The position numbers were made by a program, and so were the translations under genes. This document shows, one piece after another, positions 54,147 through 62,882 of a stretch of 64,000 nt of DNA. The notes beneath the pieces were generated by a model. That model ran no database searches and had not been told where the DNA came from. It was given only the letters and a program-made list of their open reading frames with translations. The stretch is from Longimicrobiales bacterium (GTDB lineage: Bacteria > Gemmatimonadota > Gemmatimonadetes > Longimicrobiales > Gaopeijiaceae), in NCBI GenBank assembly GCA_951828585.1, contig OX639991.1, forward strand, positions 558,001 through 622,000, in the 5' to 3' direction. Within the stretch, counting starts at the first letter, position 1. Every line of letters starts with the position of its first letter.

Positions 54147-55596
54147 GGCAATGCCTCCACCGACGAAGCTCCGCGGTCCCGCGACGCAGAATCTCCTTCT
54201 GTTCCTCGGACAGGTCGAGATCGGGCGCCAGGAGCACGCGGCGGGCTTCCGCGGGCTCGATCTTCAGGACACCGCCTCCCAATGCGTGTCCCTCCAGTTC
54301 GCAGGACAGAGTCGTGAGTTCGTTCCGCCAGCTACGGACATACCGCATGACGTTCGCGCCGTTCACGAACTGGACCGCGTGGACCGAGTTCGTGCAGGTC
54401 ACACCGGCCGAGTTCCCGACCAGTCTCGGCCCGCGGCCGGACATGATCGAGAGGAATGCGTGCGGGGTGCGTACGTCCGGCACCGCGAACCATGGCTTCC
54501 GGTTGCGGCACTTGTAGGTCCGGCTCGCGGAGAGTCCCTCCGGGGATGCCAGGTAGGCTTCCACTGACCGGGGCAGCTTCGTCACTCCAGCCAGATCCAG
54601 CAGGAGAACCGGGCGGTCGGCCGCGATCCATGTCTTCACCACGTCCCCGCGGACATCGTCAACGGCCAGATCGCGGTTGGAACGGACACAGACTCGGAGC
54701 ATCTCCCTCGGGATGCCGAGCGCGGCCGCGGCGCTCGGGCGCAGGTGAAAGAAGTCGTTGGCGCCCGTGACATAGCCGATCCCGACCCGTGCCACATTGC
54801 CCAACCTGCGGGCTGCCGCGTGAACCGCGATTTCCCGGTACGCGGATCGGATGGCCGAAGGCACCAGAAAGGCACGCAGCCGGTAATCCCATCGGTCGAG
54901 ATCATCCACCGAAACCGGCTCGAAGACCCAGGAATCGTCACCCACCCCGAGCGAATCGAGTCGAACGAAGTGGATCGCTTCGGAACGTCCGCCGAATCCG
55001 GAAGCACGCAGGAGCCAGCAGTCTTCCGAGAGATCCGGGAACAGCTTTTCGCGAACCGCAACCACTTCGACGCGTGCGAACGACCGCAGGAGATACCGGA
55101 CTACATCCCTGGCGTACACCGCATGTCCGATCTCCGCGGGAATTACGAACGCGAGGCGTCCTCCCGGTACCAGGAGGCGGGAGGCCCCAACGACGAACGG
55201 CGCCCACGAGGAACTCAGCCCGGACAGCCTGACACCTTGGGCCGCGCAGAACTCCAGCGCTCGTCGCCGCCTGCGGCCGCTGAATCGCTGGTAGCGAATG
55301 AAGGGTGGATTGCCGACGACCGCGGTGAACCGGCGATCCGTGCCGGCTGCCCATGCGAAGAAGTCGGCGGTGACGGTCTCGGCTTGCGTACGCCGGGAGG
55401 CCTCGGCGGCAGCCGCGGGATCGATGTCAACGCCAACGGCATCTTTCAGACCCGCGAGGAAGCGCCCGTCACCACACGAAGGATCGAGTACGGGGCCGTC
55501 CGGATCTTGCTCCGTCGCCCAGGAGACCAGCGTCCGCACGACCTCGGGCGGAGTGTAGTAGGAGCCAAGATCCTTGCGGCTCGGGGACTCGCGCAT
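54136..55596 (-). CDS. Type II N6-adenine DNA methyltransferase (Eco57I/TaqI-like)
   Basis: The start at ATG 55596 (MRESPSRKDLGSYYTPPEVV) is chosen because YTPPEVVRTLV is the normal beginning of this family. The 486-residue protein has SAM motif I VLDPSCGDGRFLAGL (about 37-51), DIDP for motif II and the catalytic NPPF (96-99, VVGNPPFIRYQRF). A large C-terminal target-recognition region follows (GYVTGANDFFHLRP, KCRNRKPWF). It should protect the sites cut by the downstream gene product. Confidence 0.9.
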   Translation of the reverse strand: MRESPSRKDLGSYYTPPEVVRTLVSWATEQDPDGPVLDPSCGDGRFLAGLKDAVGVDIDPAAAAEASRRTQAETVTADFFAWAAGTDRRFTAVVGNPPFIRYQRFSGRRRRRALEFCAAQGVRLSGLSSSWAPFVVGASRLLVPGGRLAFVIPAEIGHAVYARDVVRYLLRSFARVEVVAVREKLFPDLSEDCWLLRASGFGGRSEAIHFVRLDSLGVGDDSWVFEPVSVDDLDRWDYRLRAFLVPSAIRSAYREIAVHAAARRLGNVARVGIGYVTGANDFFHLRPSAAAALGIPREMLRVCVRSNRDLAVDDVRGDVVKTWIAADRPVLLLDLAGVTKLPRSVEAYLASPEGLSASRTYKCRNRKPWFAVPDVRTPHAFLSIMSGRGPRLVGNSAGVTCTNSVHAVQFVNGANVMRYVRSWRNELTTLSCELEGHALGGGVLKIEPAEARRVLLAPDLDLSEEQKEILRRGTAELRRWRHCRAA

Positions 55597-55670
55597 GAAG
55601 TGGGGCCCGTGCTGGAGAGGCTGCCGATGCAATCTCCCAAGGTAACACCGGAGCGGTGGGGGAGCCCCCC

Positions 55671-57368
55671 TCAGATCTCCCCCCGCCGCGCCGCCCACAC
55701 CGCGTAGTGACTCGCCCGCGCCGCGAACGCCATGTACGTGATCGACGGATTCTGACACCCCGACGACGTCATCGCCGCCCCGTCGACCACGAACAGGTTG
55801 GGCACGTCCCACGCCTGGTTGTGCGCAGTGAGGATTGAAGTCGCGGGATCGCGCCCCATGCGCGCCGTCCCCATCTCGTGGATGGTCAGTCCCGGCGGCG
55901 TCATGTCGCTGTCGATCGAGATGTCGCGTCCGCCCGCCGCGTCCAGCATTTCGGCCGCCTGTTCGGCCGCGTCGAGCATCATGGCGCGCTCGTTGTCGCT
56001 CCACTCACAGCTGATGCGCAGCGTCGGAATCCCCCACTTGTCCACCTGCTCGGGGTCGAGGGCGACGTGGTTCTCCTCGCGGGGCAGACACTCGCCGAAG
56101 CCGGTGATCCCGAACGACCAGGGACCCGGACGCATGAGTTCGTGCTTGAAGTCCGCGCCGTATCCCGCCATTGAATTGCCCCGGCCCCAGCCCGCCCGTC
56201 TGGCCGACCCCTGGTAGCCGTAGCCCCGCAGGAAGTCGGCGGCGGGCTCGGTGACGTTGCGGAAGCGGGCGATGTAGATGCCGTTGGGGCGGCGACCGCG
56301 TGTGGTGCGATCTTCCCAGCCGTCGAAGCTGGCCCGGGCCCCGACACCCATGGTGTGGTCCATGAGGTACTTGCCGAGCACGCCGCTGGAATTGGCCAGG
56401 CCGTCCGGGAAGTCGGGTGATTTGGAGTTGAGGAGGATGCGCGCGGATTCCAGCGCGGAGGCGGCGAGGAAGACGGTGCGGCCGTGGAATTCGAGCTCGT
56501 CGTGCGACTCGGCGTCGATCACGCGGACGCCGGTGACGCGGCCCGCCCGCGGATCCCAGATGACGCTGGGCACGACGCTGTTGGGGCGCAGCGTGAGCCG
56601 CCCGGTGGCCTCGGCGGCGGGCAGCGTGGAGTTGATCGAGCTGAAGTAGCTGAGGGTGCGGCAGCCGCGCTCGCAGGGGCCGCAGTAGTGGCAGGCGCTT
56701 CGCCCCTTGTGGTCCTGGGTGAGCACGGCGGTGCGGCCGATCGTCATGCGGCGCGTTCCGCCGAAGGCCTGGTCGATCGCGTCACGAACATGTTCCTCGA
56801 CGCAGCTCATCTGCATCGGGGGAAGGAATACGCCATCGGGAACCTGCGGGAGACCCTCGGCGCGTCCGCTGATCCCCGCGAAGGCCTCGACGTGGTCGTA
56901 CCAGGGGGCGAGGTCGGCGTAGCGGATCGGCCAGTCCACGCCGTGTCCGTCCCGCGCGTTGGCCTCGAAGTCGAGATCGCTCATCCGATAGCACTGCCGG
57001 CCCCACATGATCGACCGTCCGCCCACCTGCCGGCCCCGGATCCAGCGAAACGGCTTGTCCGGGTCGGTTGTGTAGGGATTCTCGATGTCGTTGACGAAGA
57101 ACTTGCGCGCGACCTCGTCGCAGGCGTAGCACTCGCGCTGGACGGGCTGCGTGGCAGCCAGCGCCTTGCGGTCGTTCCAGCCGCGGTACGGCATCTCGTA
57201 GGTGGGCAGATGCTCGGCGTAGTCGCGCTCGGGGACGATCATGGGCCCGGCTTCGAGGACGAGAACGCGGGCGCCGAGTTCGGTGAGTTCCTTGGCGGCC
57301 CACCCGCCCGACATGCCCGAGCCGACGACGATGACGTCGTATTCCTGGCGGCGGGGGCGGATGTTCAT
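55671..57368 (-). CDS. GMC-family oxidoreductase (FAD-dependent)
   Basis: The start is ATG 57368 (MNIRPRRQEYDVIVVGSGMS), overlapping the partner gene by four bases. The 565-residue flavoprotein has the FAD fingerprint VIVVGSGMSGGWAAKEL near residue 12. It also has GGRSIMWGRQCYRMSDLDF, a cysteine-rich CHYCGPCERGC, the catalytic-region IHEMGTARMG, and the C-terminal GCQNPSITYMAFAARAS. It resembles membrane-linked sugar or polyol dehydrogenases that work with a small subunit. Substrate unknown. Confidence 0.92.
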   Translation of the reverse strand: MNIRPRRQEYDVIVVGSGMSGGWAAKELTELGARVLVLEAGPMIVPERDYAEHLPTYEMPYRGWNDRKALAATQPVQRECYACDEVARKFFVNDIENPYTTDPDKPFRWIRGRQVGGRSIMWGRQCYRMSDLDFEANARDGHGVDWPIRYADLAPWYDHVEAFAGISGRAEGLPQVPDGVFLPPMQMSCVEEHVRDAIDQAFGGTRRMTIGRTAVLTQDHKGRSACHYCGPCERGCRTLSYFSSINSTLPAAEATGRLTLRPNSVVPSVIWDPRAGRVTGVRVIDAESHDELEFHGRTVFLAASALESARILLNSKSPDFPDGLANSSGVLGKYLMDHTMGVGARASFDGWEDRTTRGRRPNGIYIARFRNVTEPAADFLRGYGYQGSARRAGWGRGNSMAGYGADFKHELMRPGPWSFGITGFGECLPREENHVALDPEQVDKWGIPTLRISCEWSDNERAMMLDAAEQAAEMLDAAGGRDISIDSDMTPPGLTIHEMGTARMGRDPATSILTAHNQAWDVPNLFVVDGAAMTSSGCQNPSITYMAFAARASHYAVWAARRGEI

Positions 57369-57949
57369 GGGCCGACCTCTGCGGGCGTCAGCGGCACGCA
57401 GCCCTCGAAGGTGCGGAAGGACGTGCGGTGGCCCAGCGCCGCCAGTCCCACCTCTGAGGTGAAGTAGGCGGTGATTGTGAAACGTTTCACATCGTGGAAG
57501 AAGTACCGGGAGACGCTTGCATCCGGGTCCTCGCGCAGACGGGTGAGTTCCGCGTCTAGTTCGCCGACGTATTCTGACTGCTGCTCGGCCGTGCAGTCCG
57601 CGAAGTCGGCGCCGAAGCGTTCCCGGGCCGCGGGGTCCACCGTGTCGAGCCCGGCCAGGAACCGGTCGCGGTGGTCGTCGTCGAGCCACCCGTCCACGAG
57701 CGCGGCCACGAAGTCGGTCACGCCGGCCTCCGAGGCGCCGGGGGTGTCCGTTGCGGGGATGATGACTTCGGCCAGCGCGGCCAGGACGCGGGTGCGGGGA
57801 GGGGTGAAATGGGAGGGGGATGTTGACTCCGTGCGGGACCGGCGGACGCGTCGGCTCCAGTCCAGCAGTTCCGCGAAAGCGGCCGAGGGCATGACCAGTG
57901 GCCCGGCCGCGACTCCCCCCAGGACGCCGATGGCTTGCCTTCGCTTCAT
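57365..57949 (-). CDS. Gluconate 2-dehydrogenase subunit 3-like protein
   Basis: The 194-residue protein has a Tat-like leader (MKRRQAIGVLGGVAAG). The family core follows: RVLAALAEVIIPATDTPGAS, VTDFVAALVDGWLDDDHRDR and SRYFFHDVKRFTITAYFTSE. Such subunits pair with GMC flavoproteins and may carry them through the Tat system. The four-base overlap with the GMC gene supports a two-subunit enzyme. Confidence 0.88.
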   Translation of the reverse strand: MKRRQAIGVLGGVAAGPLVMPSAAFAELLDWSRRVRRSRTESTSPSHFTPPRTRVLAALAEVIIPATDTPGASEAGVTDFVAALVDGWLDDDHRDRFLAGLDTVDPAARERFGADFADCTAEQQSEYVGELDAELTRLREDPDASVSRYFFHDVKRFTITAYFTSEVGLAALGHRTSFRTFEGCVPLTPAEVGP

Positions 57950-58023
57950 GCGCTACCGTACCCGTCGATTGGGACTGCCGGACCGCCGTCGTGAGCCTTC
58001 ACCGCATGGGATGAGTCACTACA

Positions 58024-58968
58024 ATGCCGAACCTTACACGTCGCCAGGCCCTCAAGGCAACCGGAGCCGCCTCACTGGGGCTGATCGCGGGAAGCGCCGG
58101 AGGGCGAATCAATCGGCAGATGGGCACGTCGGGACCAGCGGTAGACCGGATTGGTGCCCGCGGGCAAGTCAATAGCAAGACAGGTCGTGCTGCTGCCCCC
58201 CAACCCGGCCTCACCCAGTCGGTCGCGCGCTGGTGCTTCTCGGGAATCCCCCTGCAGCCGTTCTGCGCCTCCGTCGCCGACCTCGGCCTGACCGCCATGG
58301 ACCTCCTCAAGGTGGACGAGTGGTCCGTCGCGCACGACCACGGCCTCACCGTCTCCTGCGGCGATGTCTCGGCCGGAACGATCGAGGACGGGCTCAACGA
58401 ACCCGCCAACCACGCCACGATAATCGGGGCCTTCGAGGCGCACATCCCCCGGGCCACGCGCGAAGGCGTCCCCAACGTCATCTGCTTCTTCGGCAACCGA
58501 CGCGGCATGGCCGACGGTCCCGCGATCGAGAACTCGATCCGCTGCCTGCGCGAGTGCGCCCCGATTGCAGAGAGCGAAGGGGTCACCATCCTGGTCGAAG
58601 TGCTAAATTCGAAGGCCGGCGGGCACGTCGACTACATCGGCGACCACATGTCGTACGCGCTCGAGGTCATGCGCGCGGTCGATTCGCCCCGGGTGCGCAT
58701 CCTCTACGACATCTACCACATGCAGATCATGGAGGGGGACATCATCCGCACGCTGACCGACGCCCGCGACTGGATCGGGCACTACCACACCGGGGGCGTG
58801 CCGGGGCGCGCCGAGATCGACGGGACGCAGGAGCTGCACTATCCGGCGATCGTGCACGCGATTCGGGAGACAGGGTTCACCGGGTTCATGGCCCACGAGT
58901 TCATTCCGCGGAGCGGGGATCCGTTGCGGTCGTTGGCGGAGGCGGTGGAATTGTGTGCGGAGGGGTGA
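58024..58968 (+). CDS. Tat-exported TIM-barrel protein, hydroxypyruvate isomerase family
   Basis: The 314-residue protein starts with a twin-arginine leader (LTRRQALKATGAASLGLIAG). The barrel has GVTILVEVLNSK (metal Glu), the hallmark RILYDIYHMQIMEGDIIRTL, WIGHYHTGGVPGRAEIDGTQ and TGFMAHEFIP. This fits Hyi and related sugar isomerase/epimerase proteins. It is divergent from the GMC pair and may act on the same sugar-type substrate, which is inference. The export signal is unusual compared with cytoplasmic Hyi. Confidence 0.85.
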   Translation: MPNLTRRQALKATGAASLGLIAGSAGGRINRQMGTSGPAVDRIGARGQVNSKTGRAAAPQPGLTQSVARWCFSGIPLQPFCASVADLGLTAMDLLKVDEWSVAHDHGLTVSCGDVSAGTIEDGLNEPANHATIIGAFEAHIPRATREGVPNVICFFGNRRGMADGPAIENSIRCLRECAPIAESEGVTILVEVLNSKAGGHVDYIGDHMSYALEVMRAVDSPRVRILYDIYHMQIMEGDIIRTLTDARDWIGHYHTGGVPGRAEIDGTQELHYPAIVHAIRETGFTGFMAHEFIPRSGDPLRSLAEAVELCAEG

Positions 58969-59009
58969 CGTGATCCGGGTGGACGGATGCTAGCACTTTC
59001 TGCAAGCAG

Positions 59010-59618
59010 TCAGTTTTCGTCCTCTTTTGGCCCCACCGCCGCCGGAATCACCACAAACCCGGTCACCGCAGCGTAAGCCGCCCCGAAGACCGCCCCCCCC
59101 ACCCCACCCCCCGAATTCTCGCCCAGCGCGATCCCGCTCAGACCCGTCGCCACGACCGCCGCGACCACCGCGGCCACGCTCATCCACACAAGTCTGCCCG
59201 CTTCCGGAACCCGTCCCCGCAGCAACAGCCACTGCATCCCTGCGAACACGGCCAACCCGACGACCACAGCCGCGGCCACCGCCACCCCACCCCCACCCTC
59301 CCCACCCATCCCCTGCAGCACGCCGAACGCCGCCCCACCCCCCACAATCCCCCCACCGATCATCCCGGCTGCCAGCCACCCCGCCCACGCAACCCGCCGC
59401 CTCACCACCAGCCACTGATTCATCGCGATCCCGGCCATGATCCCCCCCAACGCCACCGCACCAATCACGATTTCGGCCACGACCGGCCCCAACTCCCAAA
59501 CGGAATCACCCGCCCCCATGCTTGTCCGCACCACGAGCGCGAACACGAATCCGCCCATCGCGCTGCCCACAATCCAGCGCAGCCAGAGCCCTCTCGTCTC
59601 CGAATTCGACTCAGTCAT
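59010..59618 (-). CDS. Glycine-rich integral membrane protein
   Basis: The start is ATG 59618 (MTESNSETRGLWLRWIVGSA). The 202-residue protein has about five or six hydrophobic segments, for example MGGFVFALVVRT, VVAEIVIGAVALGGIMAGIA, VAVAAAVVVGLAVFAGMQWL and AAVVAAVVATGLSGIALG. Cytoplasmic loops carry the Arg residues. I recognise no family. It stands alone between the isomerase-like gene and the TauD remnant. Confidence 0.6.
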   Translation of the reverse strand: MTESNSETRGLWLRWIVGSAMGGFVFALVVRTSMGAGDSVWELGPVVAEIVIGAVALGGIMAGIAMNQWLVVRRRVAWAGWLAAGMIGGGIVGGGAAFGVLQGMGGEGGGGVAVAAAVVVGLAVFAGMQWLLLRGRVPEAGRLVWMSVAAVVAAVVATGLSGIALGENSGGGVGGAVFGAAYAAVTGFVVIPAAVGPKEDEN

Positions 59619-59691
59619 TTCTCTCGCTCTCGTTGCGTGAACGCCCGCGGATGGAAACCGGCCGCTTGCCGGGAACCTCAACCACGCGCCC

Positions 59692-60056
59692 CTACACCGG
59701 CGCCTCCCCCCGAATCGTCACCCGATACCCCGACCGCGTCTCCGGAAGGAGACGTCGGAGTGCCACTGCTCGCCGGTTGCGCGCACGGAGTTCTTGTCGG
59801 CGTGGATCGGCATGACCTCGGGGTGGCCGTCGACTCCGGGGTCGTTGGGGTGGGAGACGAGGGCGCCGAAACGGGCGCCGAAGGCCTTGTGGCTCTGGAT
59901 CGAGATGTCCTGGTCGCGGAAGAAGAGGACGCAGTGGGTCATGAGGGCGTCGCGGATGACGGCGAACTCGGCGTCGGTGAGGCGGGCCAGGTCGACCCCG
60001 AGGATCTCGGCGCCGATGACGGGCGTGACGGGGCGGATGGAGAGGGGTGGGGTCAT
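59692..60056 (-). pseudogene. Internally deleted TauD/TfdA dioxygenase gene
   Basis: The first about 104 residues are typical of TauD: MTPPLSIRPVTPVIGAEILG, HCVLFFRDQDIS, and EQWHSDVSF with the HxD iron ligands. The sequence then jumps, out of frame, to SGYRVTIRGEAPV and a stop, which is the family's usual C-terminal end. About 160 residues, including the distal His and Arg ligands, are missing. The product cannot be active. Confidence 0.82.
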
Positions 60057-60107
60057 GGAGAGAATCTATTGGGGGGGACGGTGGGAGAGAATCTCTTGTT
60101 TGTTTCG

Positions 60108-60136
60108 TTGACACGGGGATTGTCTGCGCCTATCGT
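60108..60136 (+). promoter_or_regulatory. Candidate sigma-70-type promoter of P20
   Basis: TTGACA (60108-60113), a 17-base spacer and TATCGT (60131-60136) lie about 60 bases before the chosen P20 start. The AT content rises just downstream. No experimental support. Confidence 0.45.
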
Positions 60137-60198
60137 GTTACTAAGAAATTAGGATTATGAAGATCAGGAGATCCGGCTACGGCCGAAATGGAGGGGCG

Positions 60199-61509
60199 AT
60201 GGCTGGTCAGAAGGGAACGATGCGCAGCGAGGTTCTGCGGTTCCTCGCGAAGCGGTTCCCGCACGAGCGTTCGGACCGTAGACCGCTGCCGAAACCGCTG
60301 CTCGCCGTTTCCTGTCTGCTCCTCTGCGCCGCCTGCGTGGGCGACGCATCGGACCCGGGGGCCACGGGTCGCGCGGAGGTCGTGGACCTGTTCTCCCCGT
60401 GGCCTGGTGACGAGTCGTTGCGGACCGCCGCGGAACCAAGCCTGGTGGTGGGATCGGACGAGTCTCTCCCGCTGGGCCGGGTCTCCGGAGCGGTCTTCTT
60501 CGGCGACGGGATCGCTATCGCGGATATCCTGTCGCACGAAGTCCTAATCCTGGATGCTGCGGGCCGGCTGCTTTCTCGGCAAGGCACGCAAGGAGAAGGT
60601 CCCGGCGACTACATGAATCTGGCCGGGATCGCTCGCCACGCGGACGGATTGATCACTTGGGACGCATACCACGCCCGAGTAACCCGACTCGAAGCCTCTG
60701 GGAGGTACGTCGGCGAGACCAGGCTCCGAAGGCGTGGTTATGTAAGGTACGAGATGGTTGGAGCCTTCGGAAACAGCGTGCTGCACGACATCCGGGATTC
60801 GGGATTCTCGGGCTCCGGGGCCGTCGAGCCAATGGAGATCCGGCTGCCGGTGGCCTATGAAATCGCTCGTCTTTCTGACGGGGAGGTCGTCTTCGAGGAC
60901 ACCCTTCCCGGTCGAGAGGAGTGGGCAGCGAGGGAGAGTGACGGCGCAGGCGGGTACGTGCATGGCGGGGAACCCGTGATCTTCGGGCGGACTGCCGTCT
61001 CTGCCGTCACAGACCGCTACGCCTACCTGGCGACGACCGACTCGATCACGATCACGCGCTACGACGAGGCCGGGACCGCCGTTGAAGTCTCATTCGAGCA
61101 GCCCCGAGAGAGTGCGGAGGCAGCCTGGGTGCGGTTCCTCAGTGATAGCACACGGGCGTATCTCGAGAGTAGAGGTCCGGGCCAGCTGGTCATCGACGGA
61201 AGGAACTTCCGGGAGGCCATGACGGACTTCCGCCTCCGCCTCCTCGAGGATCTGCCGGCCCGCCCCACCCTTCCCGCTTTTTCCGCCATGAAGGGCGGCG
61301 CCGACGGCCTTCTGTGGATCCGGGAGTACTCCAACCCGCTTCAGGACCAAGTCGCCTGGGTCGGGTTCAACGAGGCGTGGGAACGGAAGAAGCGGATTGC
61401 GATGCCTGCGAACCTGCACGTTCTGGATATTTCGGAGGACCGGGTACTCGTCCAGGCGAAGGGCGCCCATGACGAAACCCTGATCGAGGTCTATCCGATT
61501 GAGCGCTGA
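60199..61509 (+). CDS. P20: beta-propeller lipoprotein
   Basis: The start at ATG 60199 follows GGAGGGGCG and matches the leader of P21. The 436-residue protein has a long basic N-region and then LLAVSCLLLCAACVG (lipobox CAAC). Blades include SGAVFFGDGIAIADILSHEV, QGTQGEGPGDYMNLAGIARH and GGADGLLWIREYSNPLQDQV. It ends LIEVYPIER. The DSAGI motif is absent; it belongs to a divergent subgroup. Confidence 0.8.
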   Translation: MAGQKGTMRSEVLRFLAKRFPHERSDRRPLPKPLLAVSCLLLCAACVGDASDPGATGRAEVVDLFSPWPGDESLRTAAEPSLVVGSDESLPLGRVSGAVFFGDGIAIADILSHEVLILDAAGRLLSRQGTQGEGPGDYMNLAGIARHADGLITWDAYHARVTRLEASGRYVGETRLRRRGYVRYEMVGAFGNSVLHDIRDSGFSGSGAVEPMEIRLPVAYEIARLSDGEVVFEDTLPGREEWAARESDGAGGYVHGGEPVIFGRTAVSAVTDRYAYLATTDSITITRYDEAGTAVEVSFEQPRESAEAAWVRFLSDSTRAYLESRGPGQLVIDGRNFREAMTDFRLRLLEDLPARPTLPAFSAMKGGADGLLWIREYSNPLQDQVAWVGFNEAWERKKRIAMPANLHVLDISEDRVLVQAKGAHDETLIEVYPIER

Positions 61510-61555
61510 TCAGGACTATGAATCGGAACCCGGCTACGGCCGAAAAGGAGGGGCG

Positions 61556-62104
61556 ATGACCGGCCAGAAGAGAACGATTGTCCTGGGGCCTGCAGCCACC
61601 CTGGCGCTCGCTGTGGTAACCGCCGTCGGCCCGGCAGGTGGCCATTCCGACGCTTCGGCGCAGGTGACCCGGGACAGCGCGGGCATCCGGATCGTCGAGA
61701 ATGCCCGTCCCGCGGATGCCTCGCGGCTGCCGTGGCGAATCGGGAGCGAGCCGGTAGTCTCGATCGGCGAGGTTGTCGGCGAAGAGCCGTATCTCTTGGA
61801 CCTGGTGAGCGACGCCATCGTCCTTCCCGACGGGCGCGTTGTCGTTGCAAACGCGGGCACGAACGAGCTTCGGGTGTACGATGCCGCGGGTGTCCACATG
61901 GCTACCTGGGGACGCAGGGGCGAGGGCCCGGGGGAGTTCATGAACCTGGCGGGAGTCGACGTCTGGCCGGGAGACTCCGTCGTTGCCTGGGATTGTCGGA
62001 ACCGTGCGATCTCGGTCTTCGATTCCGGAGGAACGTTTGGTCGCTCGTTTGTCCTCGAATCTGGAACCGACCGTCCGCTCGAGCCCCGGTTCGCGTTGCG
62101 TTGA
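61556..62104 (+). pseudogene. P21: 3'-truncated beta-propeller gene
   Basis: The start is ATG 61556 behind AAGGAGGGGCG. The 182-residue frame has a signal (LGPAATLALAVVTAVGPAGG), TRDSAGIRIVENARPADASR, VLPDGRVVVANAGTNELRVY, GRRGEGPGEFMNLAGVDVWP and stops after SGTDRPLEPRFALR. Paralogues continue for more than 200 residues. The next 18 bases lead into the convergent PIN gene, so the 3' half was lost. Confidence 0.8.
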
Positions 62105-62122
62105 CAAGGGGGGGATGACCGG

Positions 62123-62563
62123 TCAGGGATCGGATCCCCCTGATACCCCCGCCCGTCGGTTGATGAAGTCCCTCGGCGCAACGATCGGAATCCCGCAGAA
62201 CGGTGACATCGCCAGGAGATCCCGGTCACCCGTGATCAGACAATCCGCCTCACCCATCAGCGCCGTCTCGAGGATCTTGTCGTCATCCGGATCACGGCAG
62301 CCCAGCTTGGCGCCCACGATCGACACCCTTTCCGACACGGCCATCAGCTGAGCCAGGAAAACCATTCGGCCCTCCATTCCGACGTATGCATCGAACTTCG
62401 GACGGAGGAGACGACTCTGGAATTCCTCGAACGACTCTTCGGAGAAAAGCAGTACTCCGTTCCCCAACCGCACGCCATCCAGGACGCCGCGCGGCGGGCC
62501 GGTCGGCCGAAGTGCTGCGCTGATCAGGACATTTGTGTCGACAACGACCCGTTCAGCTTTCAT
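62123..62563 (-). CDS. PIN-domain toxin
   Basis: The 146-residue protein has the PIN acidic residues: RVVVDTNVLISAAL (Asp near 9), EESFEEFQSRL (Glu), CRDPDDDKILETALMGEAD (Asp) and CLITGDRDLLAM (Asp). These coordinate metal for RNA cleavage. It overlaps the antitoxin gene by 11 bases, a standard operon arrangement. Confidence 0.9.
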   Translation of the reverse strand: MKAERVVVDTNVLISAALRPTGPPRGVLDGVRLGNGVLLFSEESFEEFQSRLLRPKFDAYVGMEGRMVFLAQLMAVSERVSIVGAKLGCRDPDDDKILETALMGEADCLITGDRDLLAMSPFCGIPIVAPRDFINRRAGVSGGSDP

Positions 62564-62804
62564 CGGCCAGAAGCGCCTCGAGCCTGGCGTCGGTCAGTCC
62601 CTTGGCGGTGGCTTCTTCTCCCAGCGCATCCAATGTGCCTGCCAGTTGCTCCCAGGCCGCACCTCGAAGGCGCTCGAATTGACGCACGGACATCACCACG
62701 CCGACCGGTCTGCCGTTCCGGGTTACGCGCACCGGCGTGCTCTGGATGATGTCCAGCAACTGTCCGAAGCCGTTCTTGGCGTCCTTGGCGGTGATCTCTT
62801 TCAT
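62553..62804 (-). CDS. Phd/YefM-type antitoxin
   Basis: The start is ATG 62804 behind a weak site (MKEITAKDAKNGFGQLLDII). The 83-residue protein has the Phd/YefM fold (TPVRVTRNGRPVGVVMSVRQ) and a C-terminal helical tail that would neutralise the PIN toxin. It comes first in the operon and probably controls it. Confidence 0.88.
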   Translation of the reverse strand: MKEITAKDAKNGFGQLLDIIQSTPVRVTRNGRPVGVVMSVRQFERLRGAAWEQLAGTLDALGEEATAKGLTDARLEALLADES

Positions 62805-62882
62805 GGGGACTATAGTAGCTGGAGTGGCTCTAATGGGCAACGCGAGGTGTCGCCTTGACATCGGGATCCCGGAGGCCCGCGC

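Noticed and set aside
54745-55707. Plus-strand open frame opposite the methyltransferase
   Set aside because: The minus strand carries all methyltransferase motifs in order. The plus frame has no recognisable domain.
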